DNA from: Lachnospiraceae bacterium | GTDB lineage: Bacteria > Bacillota > Clostridia > Lachnospirales > Lachnospiraceae | DNA length: 47,838 nucleotides | Direction of reading: 5' to 3' | NCBI GenBank assembly: GCA_017441825.1 | Contig: JAFRVD010000063.1 | Location: 1 to 47,838, forward strand | In this document: in pieces, positions 7,192 to 15,714 of the stretch | Layout: every line of letters begins with the position of its first letter | Numbering within the stretch: position 1 is the stretch's first letter | Notes under the pieces: generated by a model | The model's input: the letters and a program-made list of their open reading frames with translations, nothing else | Databases searched by the model: none | Told to the model about the DNA's origin: nothing | Position numbers and translations under genes: made by a program

Positions 7192-8793
7192 ATGAAAAAG
7201 ACAAAACTGACCATCCATCCGTCCTTTAAGGTGGGAGAGATCTCCCCGAAGCTGTTCGGCGCCTTTTTAGAGCCCATCGGCTCCATGGTGAACGGGTCCA
7301 TGTACAACCCGAAGCATCCTGAGGCGGACGACCTCGGATTCCGCAAGGACTTTATGAAGGGCCTCCGCGAAGGCGGCCTGCCCAGCGTGAGACTGCCCGG
7401 CGGCAACTTCGTGTCCGGCTGGCGGTGGAAGGATTCCATCGGCAAAAAGGAAAACAGGAAGCAGAACATCGACATGGCCTGGTTCCAGTACATCCCGAAC
7501 GACGTCGGCCACGACGAGTATCTCCAGTGGGCGGAGCGGACCGGGTTTGAACCGATGTACACCATCAACCTGGGCACCGGGGACATCAACGACGCCATCG
7601 ACATCGTCGAATATACGAACTTCAAGGGCGGCACCTACTGGTCCGACCTCCGCCGCGCGAACGGACATGAGGATCCGTACGGCGTGAAGGTCTGGTACCT
7701 GGGCAACGAGATGGACGGCCCGTGGCAGATCGCGTCCTATGAGAAGGATCCGAGAGGCTACGGCATCCTCGCACACGAGACGTCCAAGGCCATGAAGTGG
7801 ACGGATCCGAACATCGAGACCGCGGCCTGCGTGTCTTCCTCGCCGTTCCTTTCGCACTATCCGGAGTGGGACCGCAAGGTGCTGGAGGAGTGCTATGAGA
7901 CCGTCGATTACATCTCGCTCCACCACTATCATTCCGCGCCCATCGGCAACATCGGCGCGCTGATGGCCGGCATCCAGGCGTACGAAAAGTACATCGACAC
8001 GGAGATCGCGCTGAGCGACTACATCCAGACCAAGCTCCGCGTGAAGAAACAGATGAAGCTTTCCCTCGATGAGTACGGCTGCTGGATGAACGTCGAAAAG
8101 GGCGGCCCGTACGGCATGAACGGCCGGATGCCCATCGAGACCTGGTATTCGTTCGATAAGGAAAGACAGTACGCCCACCGGGATCCGGACACCAACTGGG
8201 GACCGGGCATGCCCCGCGGAAACGAAGTCATGACCGCGCTTGCGCACGCGCAGGTCACGCTGGCGCTCTTACGCCGCGCGGACCGCGTGAAGATCGGCTG
8301 CGCGACCGGCGGCCTCGGCATGTTCTGCATGACCGACCGTCTGCACACCTGGAAGGGTGCGTCCTACTACATCATGAACGACCTTGTGAATCTCGCGAAG
8401 GGTACGTCGCTCCAGCCGGTAGTCGAGTGCGACAGGTACGACATCGACGGCTACGCGATGGACGGCATGAACCAGTATCCGGGCTTTGAAGGCGTTCCGT
8501 ACGTGACGGCCGGCGCCGCGCTTGACGAAGAGAAGGGCGAGCTTTCGATCTTCGTGATCAACGCGGACTGGGAAGAGGACCACGAATTTACGCTGGACCT
8601 CCGCGGCTTCACGAAGGCGAAGTTCCTCGAGCATAAGGTCCTCTATACGGACGACCCCGAAGCATTCAACTCCTATGAGAATCCGGATGCGATCGCTCCC
8701 AAGGCAGCAGAGGGCACCACGTTTGAAAACGGCACGATCTCCGCGACGCTGAAGAAGCAGTCCTGGAACGTGTTCCGCTTCGACCTGAACTGA
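7192..8793 (+). CDS. abfA: Intracellular alpha-L-arabinofuranosidase, GH51
   Basis: The 533-aa product matches the compact intracellular GH51 type. It begins with the beta-strand KVGEISPKLFGAFLEP, followed by VRLPGGNFVSGWRWKDSIG. The acid/base is E173 in WYLGNEMDGPWQ and the nucleophile E294 in MKLSLDEYGCWM (DEYG instead of the more common DEWG). Residues about 390-533 form the C-terminal beta-sandwich. No signal peptide is present. It releases terminal alpha-L-arabinofuranosyl residues from arabinan or arabinoxylan oligosaccharides. The ATG at 7192 is preferred over the in-frame ATG at 7186 because AAGGA at 7181-7185 is six bases away. It is divergent from an esterase and followed by a MATE gene after a hairpin. 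Confidence 0.93.
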   Translation: MKKTKLTIHPSFKVGEISPKLFGAFLEPIGSMVNGSMYNPKHPEADDLGFRKDFMKGLREGGLPSVRLPGGNFVSGWRWKDSIGKKENRKQNIDMAWFQYIPNDVGHDEYLQWAERTGFEPMYTINLGTGDINDAIDIVEYTNFKGGTYWSDLRRANGHEDPYGVKVWYLGNEMDGPWQIASYEKDPRGYGILAHETSKAMKWTDPNIETAACVSSSPFLSHYPEWDRKVLEECYETVDYISLHHYHSAPIGNIGALMAGIQAYEKYIDTEIALSDYIQTKLRVKKQMKLSLDEYGCWMNVEKGGPYGMNGRMPIETWYSFDKERQYAHRDPDTNWGPGMPRGNEVMTALAHAQVTLALLRRADRVKIGCATGGLGMFCMTDRLHTWKGASYYIMNDLVNLAKGTSLQPVVECDRYDIDGYAMDGMNQYPGFEGVPYVTAGAALDEEKGELSIFVINADWEEDHEFTLDLRGFTKAKFLEHKVLYTDDPEAFNSYENPDAIAPKAAEGTTFENGTISATLKKQSWNVFRFDLN

Positions 8794-8847
8794 TATCTTC
8801 CCGGGTGCGTTCAGAGCCCGGGGAGGGACAACATGTAAATGATACAT

Positions 8848-8883
8848 CGGCGCGCACGGTCCTTCGTGTCGCGCCGGTCTTTT
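8848..8883 (+). terminator. Terminator abutting the MATE start
   Basis: CGGCGCG-CACG at 8848-8858 pairs with CGTG-CGCGCCG (8865-8876, one bulged T), followed by GTCTTTT. The U-tract ends about 11 bases before the ATG at 8894. A second inverted repeat lies just upstream (CCCGGG near 8806 with GCCCGGGG near 8815). Confidence 0.75.
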
Positions 8884-8893
8884 GGAACAGACT

Positions 8894-10273
8894 ATGAAGA
8901 TGAAATGGATCACGGGAAACGCCCGGCAGGGCTTTTATAAGGATCTGTGGGTGCTGATGCTGCCCATTGCCGTCCAGAACCTGATCACGGCCGGCGTCAA
9001 TATGGCCGACGTGGTAATGGTGGGGCAGCTCAATCAGACGGCGCTTTCCGCGTCGTCCCTTGCGGGTCAGGTGGCCTTTATCCTGAACTTCGTCTATTTC
9101 GGGATGGTCTCCGCGGTCACCATCATGGCGGCGCAGTACTGGGGCAAGGGCGACCGCGAGGTCCTCGCGAAGATCCTGGGCCTGGGCCTCTATATTTCTC
9201 TTGCGGTTGCAGTGACCGCCGCGGTCCTTTCCGCGTTTGCGCCCCGGACGGTCATGCGGTTCTGGACGAACGACCCTGAACTCATTGAGGTCGGGAGCAA
9301 ATATCTCCGTCTGGCGTCGTTTTCGTATTTCTTTTCCGGACTGACCCAGCCGTATATCGCCGTGATGCGGAGCTGCGAGCGGGTGAAATTCTCCATGGTC
9401 CTGTCCATGATCACCCTGACGCTGAACGTCATCCTGAACGCGCTCCTGATCTTCGGCCTGTTCGGCTTTCCGGCGCTCGGAATTGAAGGCGCGGCTATCG
9501 CGACGTCCATCTCAAGGGGCGTCGAGCTCCTCATCTGCCTTGTGGATTTCGGCCGTCAGAAGATACTCCCGAAGAGTCTTAAAAACATGTTCAGCCTGCC
9601 CCGGACGCTTCTCCAGGACTTCCGGAAATTTGCACTTCCCGCATTCTTAAACGACGTCCTGTGGGGCTTTGCGTACAACATGAATGCAGTGATCATGGGC
9701 CGGCTTGGAACGGATATGGTGGCGGCGAACTCCATGGTAGTGGTCGTGAGGGACCTCTTAACTACGGTGGGCTTCGGGATATCGTCGGCCGCGGCCATCA
9801 TGCTCGGAAAGGAGCTCGGACAGGGGCAGCCGGATGTTGCAAGAAAGGACGCGTCATCGCTGATCCGCGTCACGCTCATGTGCTCCGCGGTGAGCGGGGT
9901 GCTGCTCCTCATATCTTTCCCCTGGATCCCTTCCCTTGCAAAGGTCTCCGAAGTTTCCGCAGGATACATGAAGATCATGCTGCTCATGAATATCCCGTAT
10001 CAGACGGGGATGCTCCTCAATACGCTGGTCATCGCGTCCATCCTCCGCTGCGGCGGGGATACGCGCTACGGCATGATCTTAGACATCACTACCATGTGGG
10101 GTTACGCGGTCCCGGTGGGGCTTCTCACGGCTTTTGTCTTCAAGCTGCCGCCGCTTATTGTGTACGCTTTCATGTGCACTGATGAATTTGTCAAGATGCC
10201 CTTCGCCCTCTGGCGCTACCGGAGCGGGAAGTGGCTTCGGAATATCACAAGGGAGCATATGAAAACTGAATGA
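8894..10273 (+). CDS. MATE-family efflux transporter
   Basis: The product is about 459 aa with roughly twelve hydrophobic segments in two six-helix halves separated by the loop around ILPKSLKNMFSLPRTLLQDF. Diagnostic segments are LMLPIAVQNLITAGVNMADVVMVGQL, QYWGKGD in the first half and the matching GKELGQGQPDVARKDA in the second. It should exchange Na+ or H+ for organic cations, drugs or metabolites across the cytoplasmic membrane. The frame also has a TTG at 8882 and an ATG at 8900; 8894 is chosen because GGAAC at 8884-8888 precedes it, but the ribosome binding site is weak. It lies directly behind a terminator hairpin with no promoter seen in the gap, so expression may depend on read-through from the arabinofuranosidase gene. 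Confidence 0.88.
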   Translation: MKMKWITGNARQGFYKDLWVLMLPIAVQNLITAGVNMADVVMVGQLNQTALSASSLAGQVAFILNFVYFGMVSAVTIMAAQYWGKGDREVLAKILGLGLYISLAVAVTAAVLSAFAPRTVMRFWTNDPELIEVGSKYLRLASFSYFFSGLTQPYIAVMRSCERVKFSMVLSMITLTLNVILNALLIFGLFGFPALGIEGAAIATSISRGVELLICLVDFGRQKILPKSLKNMFSLPRTLLQDFRKFALPAFLNDVLWGFAYNMNAVIMGRLGTDMVAANSMVVVVRDLLTTVGFGISSAAAIMLGKELGQGQPDVARKDASSLIRVTLMCSAVSGVLLLISFPWIPSLAKVSEVSAGYMKIMLLMNIPYQTGMLLNTLVIASILRCGGDTRYGMILDITTMWGYAVPVGLLTAFVFKLPPLIVYAFMCTDEFVKMPFALWRYRSGKWLRNITREHMKTE

Positions 10274-10274
10274 A

Positions 10275-10306
10275 ACAGGGGGTGCGCAGACACCCCCTGT
10301 TTTGTC
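10275..10306. terminator. Terminator between the MATE gene and helD
   Basis: ACAGGGGGTG at 10275-10284 pairs with CACCCCCTGT at 10291-10300, followed by TTTTGTCTT. It serves the MATE gene and stands beyond the convergent helD stop, so it probably works in both directions. Confidence 0.88.
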
Positions 10307-10316
10307 TTATTGATTT

Positions 10317-12377
10317 TTATTGGAGAAATTCAGGCGCCTCGCCGATACCGGTGAGCGCAAGCTTATGCATCGCCCTCGTGCAGGCGATGTAGAGGAGGTC
10401 CCGGTCGAAGTCCGTCACGTACGCATCCCGGGTCACACCGGAAGCGATAACTTCGTCGAACTCCATACCTTTTGCCATCCTGACCGAGCACACGGAGATG
10501 CCGCTCTTATACTCCTTGCTTTCGGGAGAAAGGAGCGAGGCCTCCGGCAGACGGTCGCGGATCCGCTCATAGAAGGCCTTCGCGTCCGCGTTCGTCTTCA
10601 GAATGATCCCTAACGACGAATAATCGCTGTTCCGGAAGCTTTCCGCCTCCCGCAGTACAAATTCCTCTTCCCCGGCCTGACTGTCAAAACCCGCAAAATA
10701 CGGCTTCTCCCCGTGCCTGTCCAGCGTCTCGAGGCCGGGCCTTGAAGCGATCCTGCACGCAAAGTCCATGATCTCCTCAGTGGAACGGAAGCTCTTCTTC
10801 ATCTCCATGAACTCCGCTTCCGGAAACGTCTCAAGAAGTCCCTCTAAGCCCGTGGTGTGCACCGGGTTCATCGCCTGCCCGAAATCCCCGAGGATCGTCT
10901 TATGGCAGGGGTACATGATGCGGAGCACCTCGTACTGAACGGGTGAGTAGTCCTGCATCTCATCCACCACGATATGCTTGATCTGAAGCTGCTTCGTAAG
11001 CCCGCGGTACGCGTTCCAGAGGTACAGGAACGGGAACACGTCGTTCCACTCGATCCGGTTCTTTTCCATGTGAAGCATGTGCGGCCGGCCGATGTACTTG
11101 AAAAAGTCCCTGTAGAGCGCCGCCGGCGTCCGAAGTATCAGCATCCCCCGGAGCGCGTTCTGTACCGTCCCGGTCTTCGGAAAGCGGGTCCACGGCGAAC
11201 CGCGGTAGTGCATTTCCTCGATGACTTCGTCGGCGATGGTCTCGAGCCTCGTGAGTACCGGGTCGTTCTGATAGAACCGGTACTGCTCCATGATCCACTC
11301 GCCGGGGACCGTCTTGTGGTCGTAGGTGTAATCCTTAGCGGCAAAAGCGCGCTCCGGAAGCACCTTCACATAATCCTTGAGAAGCTCGAGGAACGCCGCG
11401 GAATTCTTGAACTCCGCCCGGGCGAGCCACCCTTCGTCGTCTACGTCCAGCGGATCCCGCTCGTCCTCAAAATCGATCACGTTGTCCAGCGTGTCCACCG
11501 CGATGTCGTAGAACCCGGTCTCCAGTACCGGTTCTTCGCCGAGCTCCGGTATGACTCCCGAGATATAATCCGAGAACACCTTGCTGGGGGAGATGATCAG
11601 GACGTTTTCCGCCTTGATGCTGTTCCGGAAGCGGTACAGGAGGAATGCGATCCTGTGGAGCGCCACGGACGTTTTTCCGGAGCCCGCCACCCCCTGGATG
11701 ATCATCGTCTGCGCCTTTTCGTTCCGGATGATCGCGTTCTGCTCGCGCTGGATGGTCGCGATGATGGTCTTCATCTTTTCGTCAGACGTCTTCGAAAGCT
11801 CCTCCTGGAGGATCTCGTCCGAGACCGTCTGCGAAGTGTCCACCACGTACCGGATCTTTCCGCCCCTGATCTGGAACTGCCGCTTCCCGGTCATGATGCC
11901 GATGAAGCGTTCTTCAGGCGCGTCAAAGCCTGCAGGGCCGGTGTCGTAATCGTAGAACATGCTGGAAAGGGGCGCGCGCCAGTCCAGGATGAGCGGGTCG
12001 TGGTCGACCTCGAACCCGAACCTGCCTATGTACCACGGCACTGCGGGAAGCTTTCCGTTTTCAGCGAAATCGATCCGCGCGAAGTAAGGGGAGTCCGAAA
12101 GCTTTTCGATCCGGATGCGGTCCTTGTCGCCCATCACGATCGAATCGTCCAGCCCGTTCAGGATCTTGTCCATCGCGAGATGCTCCCGGCTGTCCATATC
12201 GTAGTAGCTGTTCTTGCGGGTCTCGATGAGCTCGTCGTACTCCTCAGTGAGCTTCCGGACCCGGTCACGGGCCTCCGTAAGCCTCGCGAGAAGGATCGTT
12301 TCGATCCCGGAGAGATGTGCTTCCTCTTCCGCTAGGATCTCCGCGTTCAGCTCTTCGTTCCGGTCTTTCTGAGACAT
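10317..12377 (-). CDS. helD: HelD-like UvrD/Rep superfamily 1 helicase
   Basis: The product is 686 aa. The N-terminal 60 residues form a charged coiled coil (EELNAEILAEEEAHLSGIE onward) as in HelD, whose N-arm enters the RNA polymerase secondary channel. Helicase motifs: Walker A GVAGSGKTSVALHR, Walker B HIVVDEMQDYSPVQYE, motif III-like ILGDFGQAMNP, MKKSFRSTEEI, and the C-terminal SVRMAKGMEFDEVI and IACTRAMHKL. HelD releases stalled RNA polymerase and recycles it in Firmicutes; DNA helicase IV is the enterobacterial relative. The ATG at 12377 is preferred over the GTG at 12386 because AAGGAGG is ideally spaced from it. It has its own promoter and a 95-base leader with a hairpin. Confidence 0.9.
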   Translation of the reverse strand: MSQKDRNEELNAEILAEEEAHLSGIETILLARLTEARDRVRKLTEEYDELIETRKNSYYDMDSREHLAMDKILNGLDDSIVMGDKDRIRIEKLSDSPYFARIDFAENGKLPAVPWYIGRFGFEVDHDPLILDWRAPLSSMFYDYDTGPAGFDAPEERFIGIMTGKRQFQIRGGKIRYVVDTSQTVSDEILQEELSKTSDEKMKTIIATIQREQNAIIRNEKAQTMIIQGVAGSGKTSVALHRIAFLLYRFRNSIKAENVLIISPSKVFSDYISGVIPELGEEPVLETGFYDIAVDTLDNVIDFEDERDPLDVDDEGWLARAEFKNSAAFLELLKDYVKVLPERAFAAKDYTYDHKTVPGEWIMEQYRFYQNDPVLTRLETIADEVIEEMHYRGSPWTRFPKTGTVQNALRGMLILRTPAALYRDFFKYIGRPHMLHMEKNRIEWNDVFPFLYLWNAYRGLTKQLQIKHIVVDEMQDYSPVQYEVLRIMYPCHKTILGDFGQAMNPVHTTGLEGLLETFPEAEFMEMKKSFRSTEEIMDFACRIASRPGLETLDRHGEKPYFAGFDSQAGEEEFVLREAESFRNSDYSSLGIILKTNADAKAFYERIRDRLPEASLLSPESKEYKSGISVCSVRMAKGMEFDEVIASGVTRDAYVTDFDRDLLYIACTRAMHKLALTGIGEAPEFLQ

Positions 12378-12425
12378 GGCATTCACCTCCTTCTTTCGTA
12401 TGTTCTGACGTAAAATACCTTGCTT

Positions 12426-12449
12426 CGGGAAGTAATTATCAGCTTCCCG
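12426..12449 (-). other. Hairpin in the helD leader
   Basis: CGGGAAG at 12426-12432 and CTTCCCG at 12443-12449 form an inverted repeat between the promoter and start codon of helD. There is no U-tract, so it is not an obvious attenuator; it may stabilise the mRNA or bind a protein. Confidence 0.45.
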
Positions 12450-12472
12450 GACAATAAGTGTGCGGACTTTAA

Positions 12473-12501
12473 CATATACAGGATTCCGGAGAATTTGTCA
12501 A
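12473..12501 (-). promoter_or_regulatory. Promoter for helD
   Basis: On the minus strand a perfect TTGACA (12501-12496) is followed after 17 bases by TATATG (12478-12473). Confidence 0.75.
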
Positions 12502-12535
12502 GTGGTTTTTGTCTTAACCCCTCATCCGCCGTTAC

Positions 12536-12564
12536 TTGAAATACGGTGTTTTCTGTGATACACT
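12536..12564 (+). promoter_or_regulatory. Promoter for the second carboxylesterase
   Basis: TTGAAA at 12536-12541 and TACACT at 12559-12564 are separated by 17 bases, about 70 bases before the start at 12637. Confidence 0.7.
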
Positions 12565-12636
12565 TTTTCATAATAATAACCGGATTTGGTGTATCCCTTA
12601 CAATTTGAGACAGCATGAGAAGTTCAGGAGGTCATT

Positions 12637-13932
12637 ATGGAAAAAGTAACCCGGACTACAGGGCTTGGAGAGATCACGGGAGTGGTGCTCCCGCGCGGGA
12701 TCGAATTCAGAGGCGTGCAGTATGCGGAGGCAGGACGGTGGCAGCTGCCGAAGCCTGTGACGCACTGGGACGGCGTATACGATGCATTCTCGGGCTTTGG
12801 AAACAAGTGTCCGCAATATCACTGGAGTGAAGATGAATTTTACGGCAAGGAATTCTATGTGGATCCGGAATTTGACGTCCCGGAATCAGAGGATTGCCTG
12901 TACATGACGATCACCGTCCCGAAAGAGGACGTTCCGAAGCCGGAAACAGGCTACCCCGTAGCCATCTGGTACCACGGCGGCGGCATGGTGAACGGCTGGG
13001 GCACCGAACAGGAATTTGACGGTGAGGCTTTCGCGGCCCGCGGCGTCATCCTGTGCCGCGTGAACGAGCGGCTCGGCCTTTTCGGCGGCTTCTGCCATCC
13101 GGCGCTGGTCGCGCGCGACGGCCTTTCCGGGAACTACCAGCTGGCAGACCACATCGCCGCGCTGGACTTTGTCTATGACAACATCCGCGGCTTTGGCGGC
13201 GATCCTGATAAGATCACTATTTTCGGGCAGTCCGCAGGCTCGATGGGAGTGGAGGCGATGCTGTGCTCCCCGAGGACCGGAAACCGGATCCGCGGCGCCA
13301 TCATGCAGTCCGGCATCAGCTACGTGTTCACGAACCGGCTGCTTCCGACCATGGAGCAGGCTGCCCTGTGCGGCGAACAGTACCTTGAAGAAAAGGGCAT
13401 GACCTTTAAAGAATTCGAGGCGCTTCCCTGGCAGGACCTCTATGCGCTTACGGATGAGTACCGCGCGTTTGCGGAACAGCGCGGCGTGAGCTACGCGCCT
13501 GTCCTGGACGGCTATTATCTTACCAAAAACTATAATGATTCAGTGAAGGACGGAGACGTCCGCGCACCGTTCCTCATGGCCGGCTGCTGCGCCGATGACA
13601 TGCGCATGAACAAGGAAAACCCGGAGGAGAGTCCTTTATACAAGGCCGTGTCCGGCTGGTGCAGCGAGCTCAACGGCCAGCCCGGGAAGACTGCCTACGC
13701 ATACTTCTTCGAGCGGAAGATGCCGGGCGACGATGCCGGCGCTTTCCACTCCGCGGAGCTCTGGTACGTCTTCGGCACCTATGCCCGCTGCTGGCGGCCT
13801 CTCTCTGAACAGGACGCCGCGCTGTCCGAAAAGATGTCGGACGCATGGACTGATTTCGCGAAGAACGGGAATCCCGGCTGGGCGCCGTGCACTTTGGAAA
13901 CACCTTATTTTAAACACTGGAATATAGAGTGA
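12637..13932 (+). CDS. Type-B carboxylesterase (short form)
   Basis: The product is 431 aa, about 100 shorter than the esterase at 5404. It opens with TRTTGLGEITGVV and FRGVQYAEAGRW, has the oxyanion motif WYHGGGMVNGWG, and the nucleophile elbow FGQSAGSMGVEAM. AFHSAELWYVFGTYARCW near the C-terminus carries the probable catalytic His. The missing length falls between the nucleophile and the His, where type-B esterases vary most. It is probably cytoplasmic. TTCAGGAGGTC gives a strong ribosome binding site. It is the first gene of a tight run: the aldolase-like gene starts only four bases after its stop. Confidence 0.88.
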   Translation: MEKVTRTTGLGEITGVVLPRGIEFRGVQYAEAGRWQLPKPVTHWDGVYDAFSGFGNKCPQYHWSEDEFYGKEFYVDPEFDVPESEDCLYMTITVPKEDVPKPETGYPVAIWYHGGGMVNGWGTEQEFDGEAFAARGVILCRVNERLGLFGGFCHPALVARDGLSGNYQLADHIAALDFVYDNIRGFGGDPDKITIFGQSAGSMGVEAMLCSPRTGNRIRGAIMQSGISYVFTNRLLPTMEQAALCGEQYLEEKGMTFKEFEALPWQDLYALTDEYRAFAEQRGVSYAPVLDGYYLTKNYNDSVKDGDVRAPFLMAGCCADDMRMNKENPEESPLYKAVSGWCSELNGQPGKTAYAYFFERKMPGDDAGAFHSAELWYVFGTYARCWRPLSEQDAALSEKMSDAWTDFAKNGNPGWAPCTLETPYFKHWNIE

Positions 13933-13936
13933 CCGT

Positions 13937-14977
13937 ATGATATCATTTGCAAGCGATTATATAGCAGGCGCGCATCCGCGCATTCTGGAAAGACTGGCTG
14001 AAACCAACCTCGAGATGCTGCCCGGCTACGGCAGCGACCGCTACACGGACAGTGCGAGGGAAAAGATCCGGGAGGCGATCGGTGTCCCGGACGCTGATAT
14101 TTTCTTCATCACCGGGGGCACGCAGACGAACCAGCTGGTCATAAGCACCATGCTTGGCAACACGGAGGGAGTGATCTCCGCGGACACCGGCCACGTCAAC
14201 GCGCACGAGGCTGGCGCCATCGAATACACGGGGCACAAGGTCCTTTCACTTCCCGGAAAGGACGGAAAGATCGTGCCGGAGACCCTGAAGGCTTACCTTG
14301 AGACCTTCTACGGGGACGAGAACCATGAGCACATGGTCTACCCCGGGATGGTCTACATTTCCTGGCCTACGGAGTACGGCACGCTTTACAGTAAGGCGGA
14401 GCTTGACGCAATTTCCGGGATCACGCAGGAATATCGGATACCGCTCTATATCGACGGGGCGAGGCTCGGTTACGGGCTCATGAGCCCGGAAAACGACGTG
14501 ACGCTTCAGGAGCTCGCAGCGTTCGCCGACATGTTCTACATTGGTGGGACAAAGGTCGGGGCGCTGGCCGGCGAAGCTCTTGTTTTCACGAAGCATAATA
14601 CGCCGGATCGGTTTATAACACAGATCAAGCAGCACGGCGCGCTGAACGCGAAGGGGCGCTTTTTAAGCGTACAGTTTGACACGCTGTTTACGGACGGCCT
14701 GTACTTTGAGATCGGCCGGCACGGGATCGAAAAGGCGGAGAAGCTGAAAGAGATCTTCCGGGAACGGAATATCCCGTTCTTCCTCACGTCCCCCACGAAT
14801 CAGCAGTTCGTGATCCTTGAGAACAGCAGCATGGAAGAACTGTCGAAAGAGGTGGAGTTCAGCTTCTGGGAGAAGGCCGGTCCGGACCGCACAGTCGTGC
14901 GGTTTGCGACCTCCTGGTCTACAACGGACGAGCATCTCGCAATGCTCCGGGAGATCCTCGACAGGGTAATGGGATGA
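13937..14977 (+). CDS. Threonine-aldolase-like PLP enzyme
   Basis: The product is 346 aa, a fold-type I PLP enzyme of the beta-eliminating lyase/threonine aldolase family. It shows FASDYIAGAHPRILERL at the N-terminus, the GGTQTNQL cofactor-binding turn, LYIDGARLGYGL with the PLP-contacting Asp, and the Schiff-base Lys in YIGGTKVGAL. Family members cleave threonine or allo-threonine to glycine and acetaldehyde, or related beta-hydroxy amino acids. Residues 1-10 match the usual start. It follows the esterase by four bases and its ATGA overlaps the start of the methyltransferase, so translation is probably coupled. A specific substrate cannot be deduced. Confidence 0.88.
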   Translation: MISFASDYIAGAHPRILERLAETNLEMLPGYGSDRYTDSAREKIREAIGVPDADIFFITGGTQTNQLVISTMLGNTEGVISADTGHVNAHEAGAIEYTGHKVLSLPGKDGKIVPETLKAYLETFYGDENHEHMVYPGMVYISWPTEYGTLYSKAELDAISGITQEYRIPLYIDGARLGYGLMSPENDVTLQELAAFADMFYIGGTKVGALAGEALVFTKHNTPDRFITQIKQHGALNAKGRFLSVQFDTLFTDGLYFEIGRHGIEKAEKLKEIFRERNIPFFLTSPTNQQFVILENSSMEELSKEVEFSFWEKAGPDRTVVRFATSWSTTDEHLAMLREILDRVMG

Positions 14978-15714
14978 GCGGACGGAAGCGGAAGGGACAG
15001 GAGAATACGGAAGGAGCGGGTGTGCCCGCAGACGGTGCGCCGGTGCTTCTACGGACTCCTCTGGGCCTTGCACTGACGGGAAATGGGCAGACCATCGTCC
15101 CGGACCTTTCACGGATGCTTCCGAGGCTTAAGACGGCGAATCTCCGTGAGGAACTTCTTGTGCGGGCGGCGCGCGTCAAAAATACGGGACCGCTTCGGGC
15201 CCTGGACGCGACGGCCGGCATGGGGGAAGACGCGCTGTTACTTGCCGCGGCGGGCTTTCGGGTGGATCTCTATGAGAAGGACCCGGTGATCGCAGCTCTC
15301 CTTCAGGACGCGCTCCTCAGGGCAGCGGAGGATGATTCTTTGCGGGATGCCGTGTCCCGGATGACGCTGCATGAAGGCGACAGCATCGCCGCGATGAAGG
15401 CGCTCCCGCCGGCGTACGACGTGGTCTACCTCGACCCGATGTTTCCCGGCCGCGAAAAAAGCGCGCTCGTGAAGAAAAAGTTCCAGCTGATCCACGGTCT
15501 CGAAAAGCCGTGCGAAGATGAGGAGGAGCTTCTCCTTACGGCCATGGCGCTCCGCCCGGCGAAGCTTATTGTCAAGCGGCCGATGAAGGGTGCTTTCCTT
15601 GCGGGGCGGAAGCCGGATTACTCCCTCAAAGGGAAGGCCATCCGCTACGACGTGTTTGTTTTTGCGAGAGAGCAAAATGATGCCCCTTTGGAGGAACCAT
15701 ATGAAGCAGAATGA
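14974..15714 (+). CDS. RsmJ-like class I SAM methyltransferase
   Basis: The product is 246 aa. The SAM-binding motif I is ALDATAGMGEDALLLAAAG, the post-motif acidic turn is VDLYEKDP, and the catalytic-type motif is DVVYLDPMFPGREKSALVKK, which with KRP near the C-terminus is the signature of RsmJ, the enzyme methylating G1516 of 16S rRNA in Escherichia coli. The N-terminal 70 residues (LRTPLGLALTGNGQTIVPDL) are a short substrate-binding region. In Firmicutes the rRNA target is not proven, so the symbol is left open. It starts inside the ATGA of the preceding gene and overlaps the next gene by 14 bases. Confidence 0.85.
   Translation: MSGRKRKGQENTEGAGVPADGAPVLLRTPLGLALTGNGQTIVPDLSRMLPRLKTANLREELLVRAARVKNTGPLRALDATAGMGEDALLLAAAGFRVDLYEKDPVIAALLQDALLRAAEDDSLRDAVSRMTLHEGDSIAAMKALPPAYDVVYLDPMFPGREKSALVKKKFQLIHGLEKPCEDEEELLLTAMALRPAKLIVKRPMKGAFLAGRKPDYSLKGKAIRYDVFVFAREQNDAPLEEPYEAE

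Noticed and set aside
7267-8247. A 326-codon minus-strand frame opposite abfA
   Set aside because: The GH51 gene on the plus strand has both catalytic glutamates and an ideal ribosome binding site.
10974-12335. A 453-codon plus-strand frame
   Set aside because: It lies wholly opposite helD, whose helicase motifs are complete; it is a low-complexity R/D/V-rich shadow.
12637-13932. Frameshifted long-form carboxylesterase
   Set aside because: The short length could look like damage, but the frame is uninterrupted, both ends match the family and the spacing of motifs is regular, so it is a short-form enzyme.
15590-15700. N-terminal extension of the DUF362 protein
   Set aside because: The extra codons overlap the methyltransferase gene in another frame and lack a ribosome binding site, whereas ATG 15701 has an ideal one.
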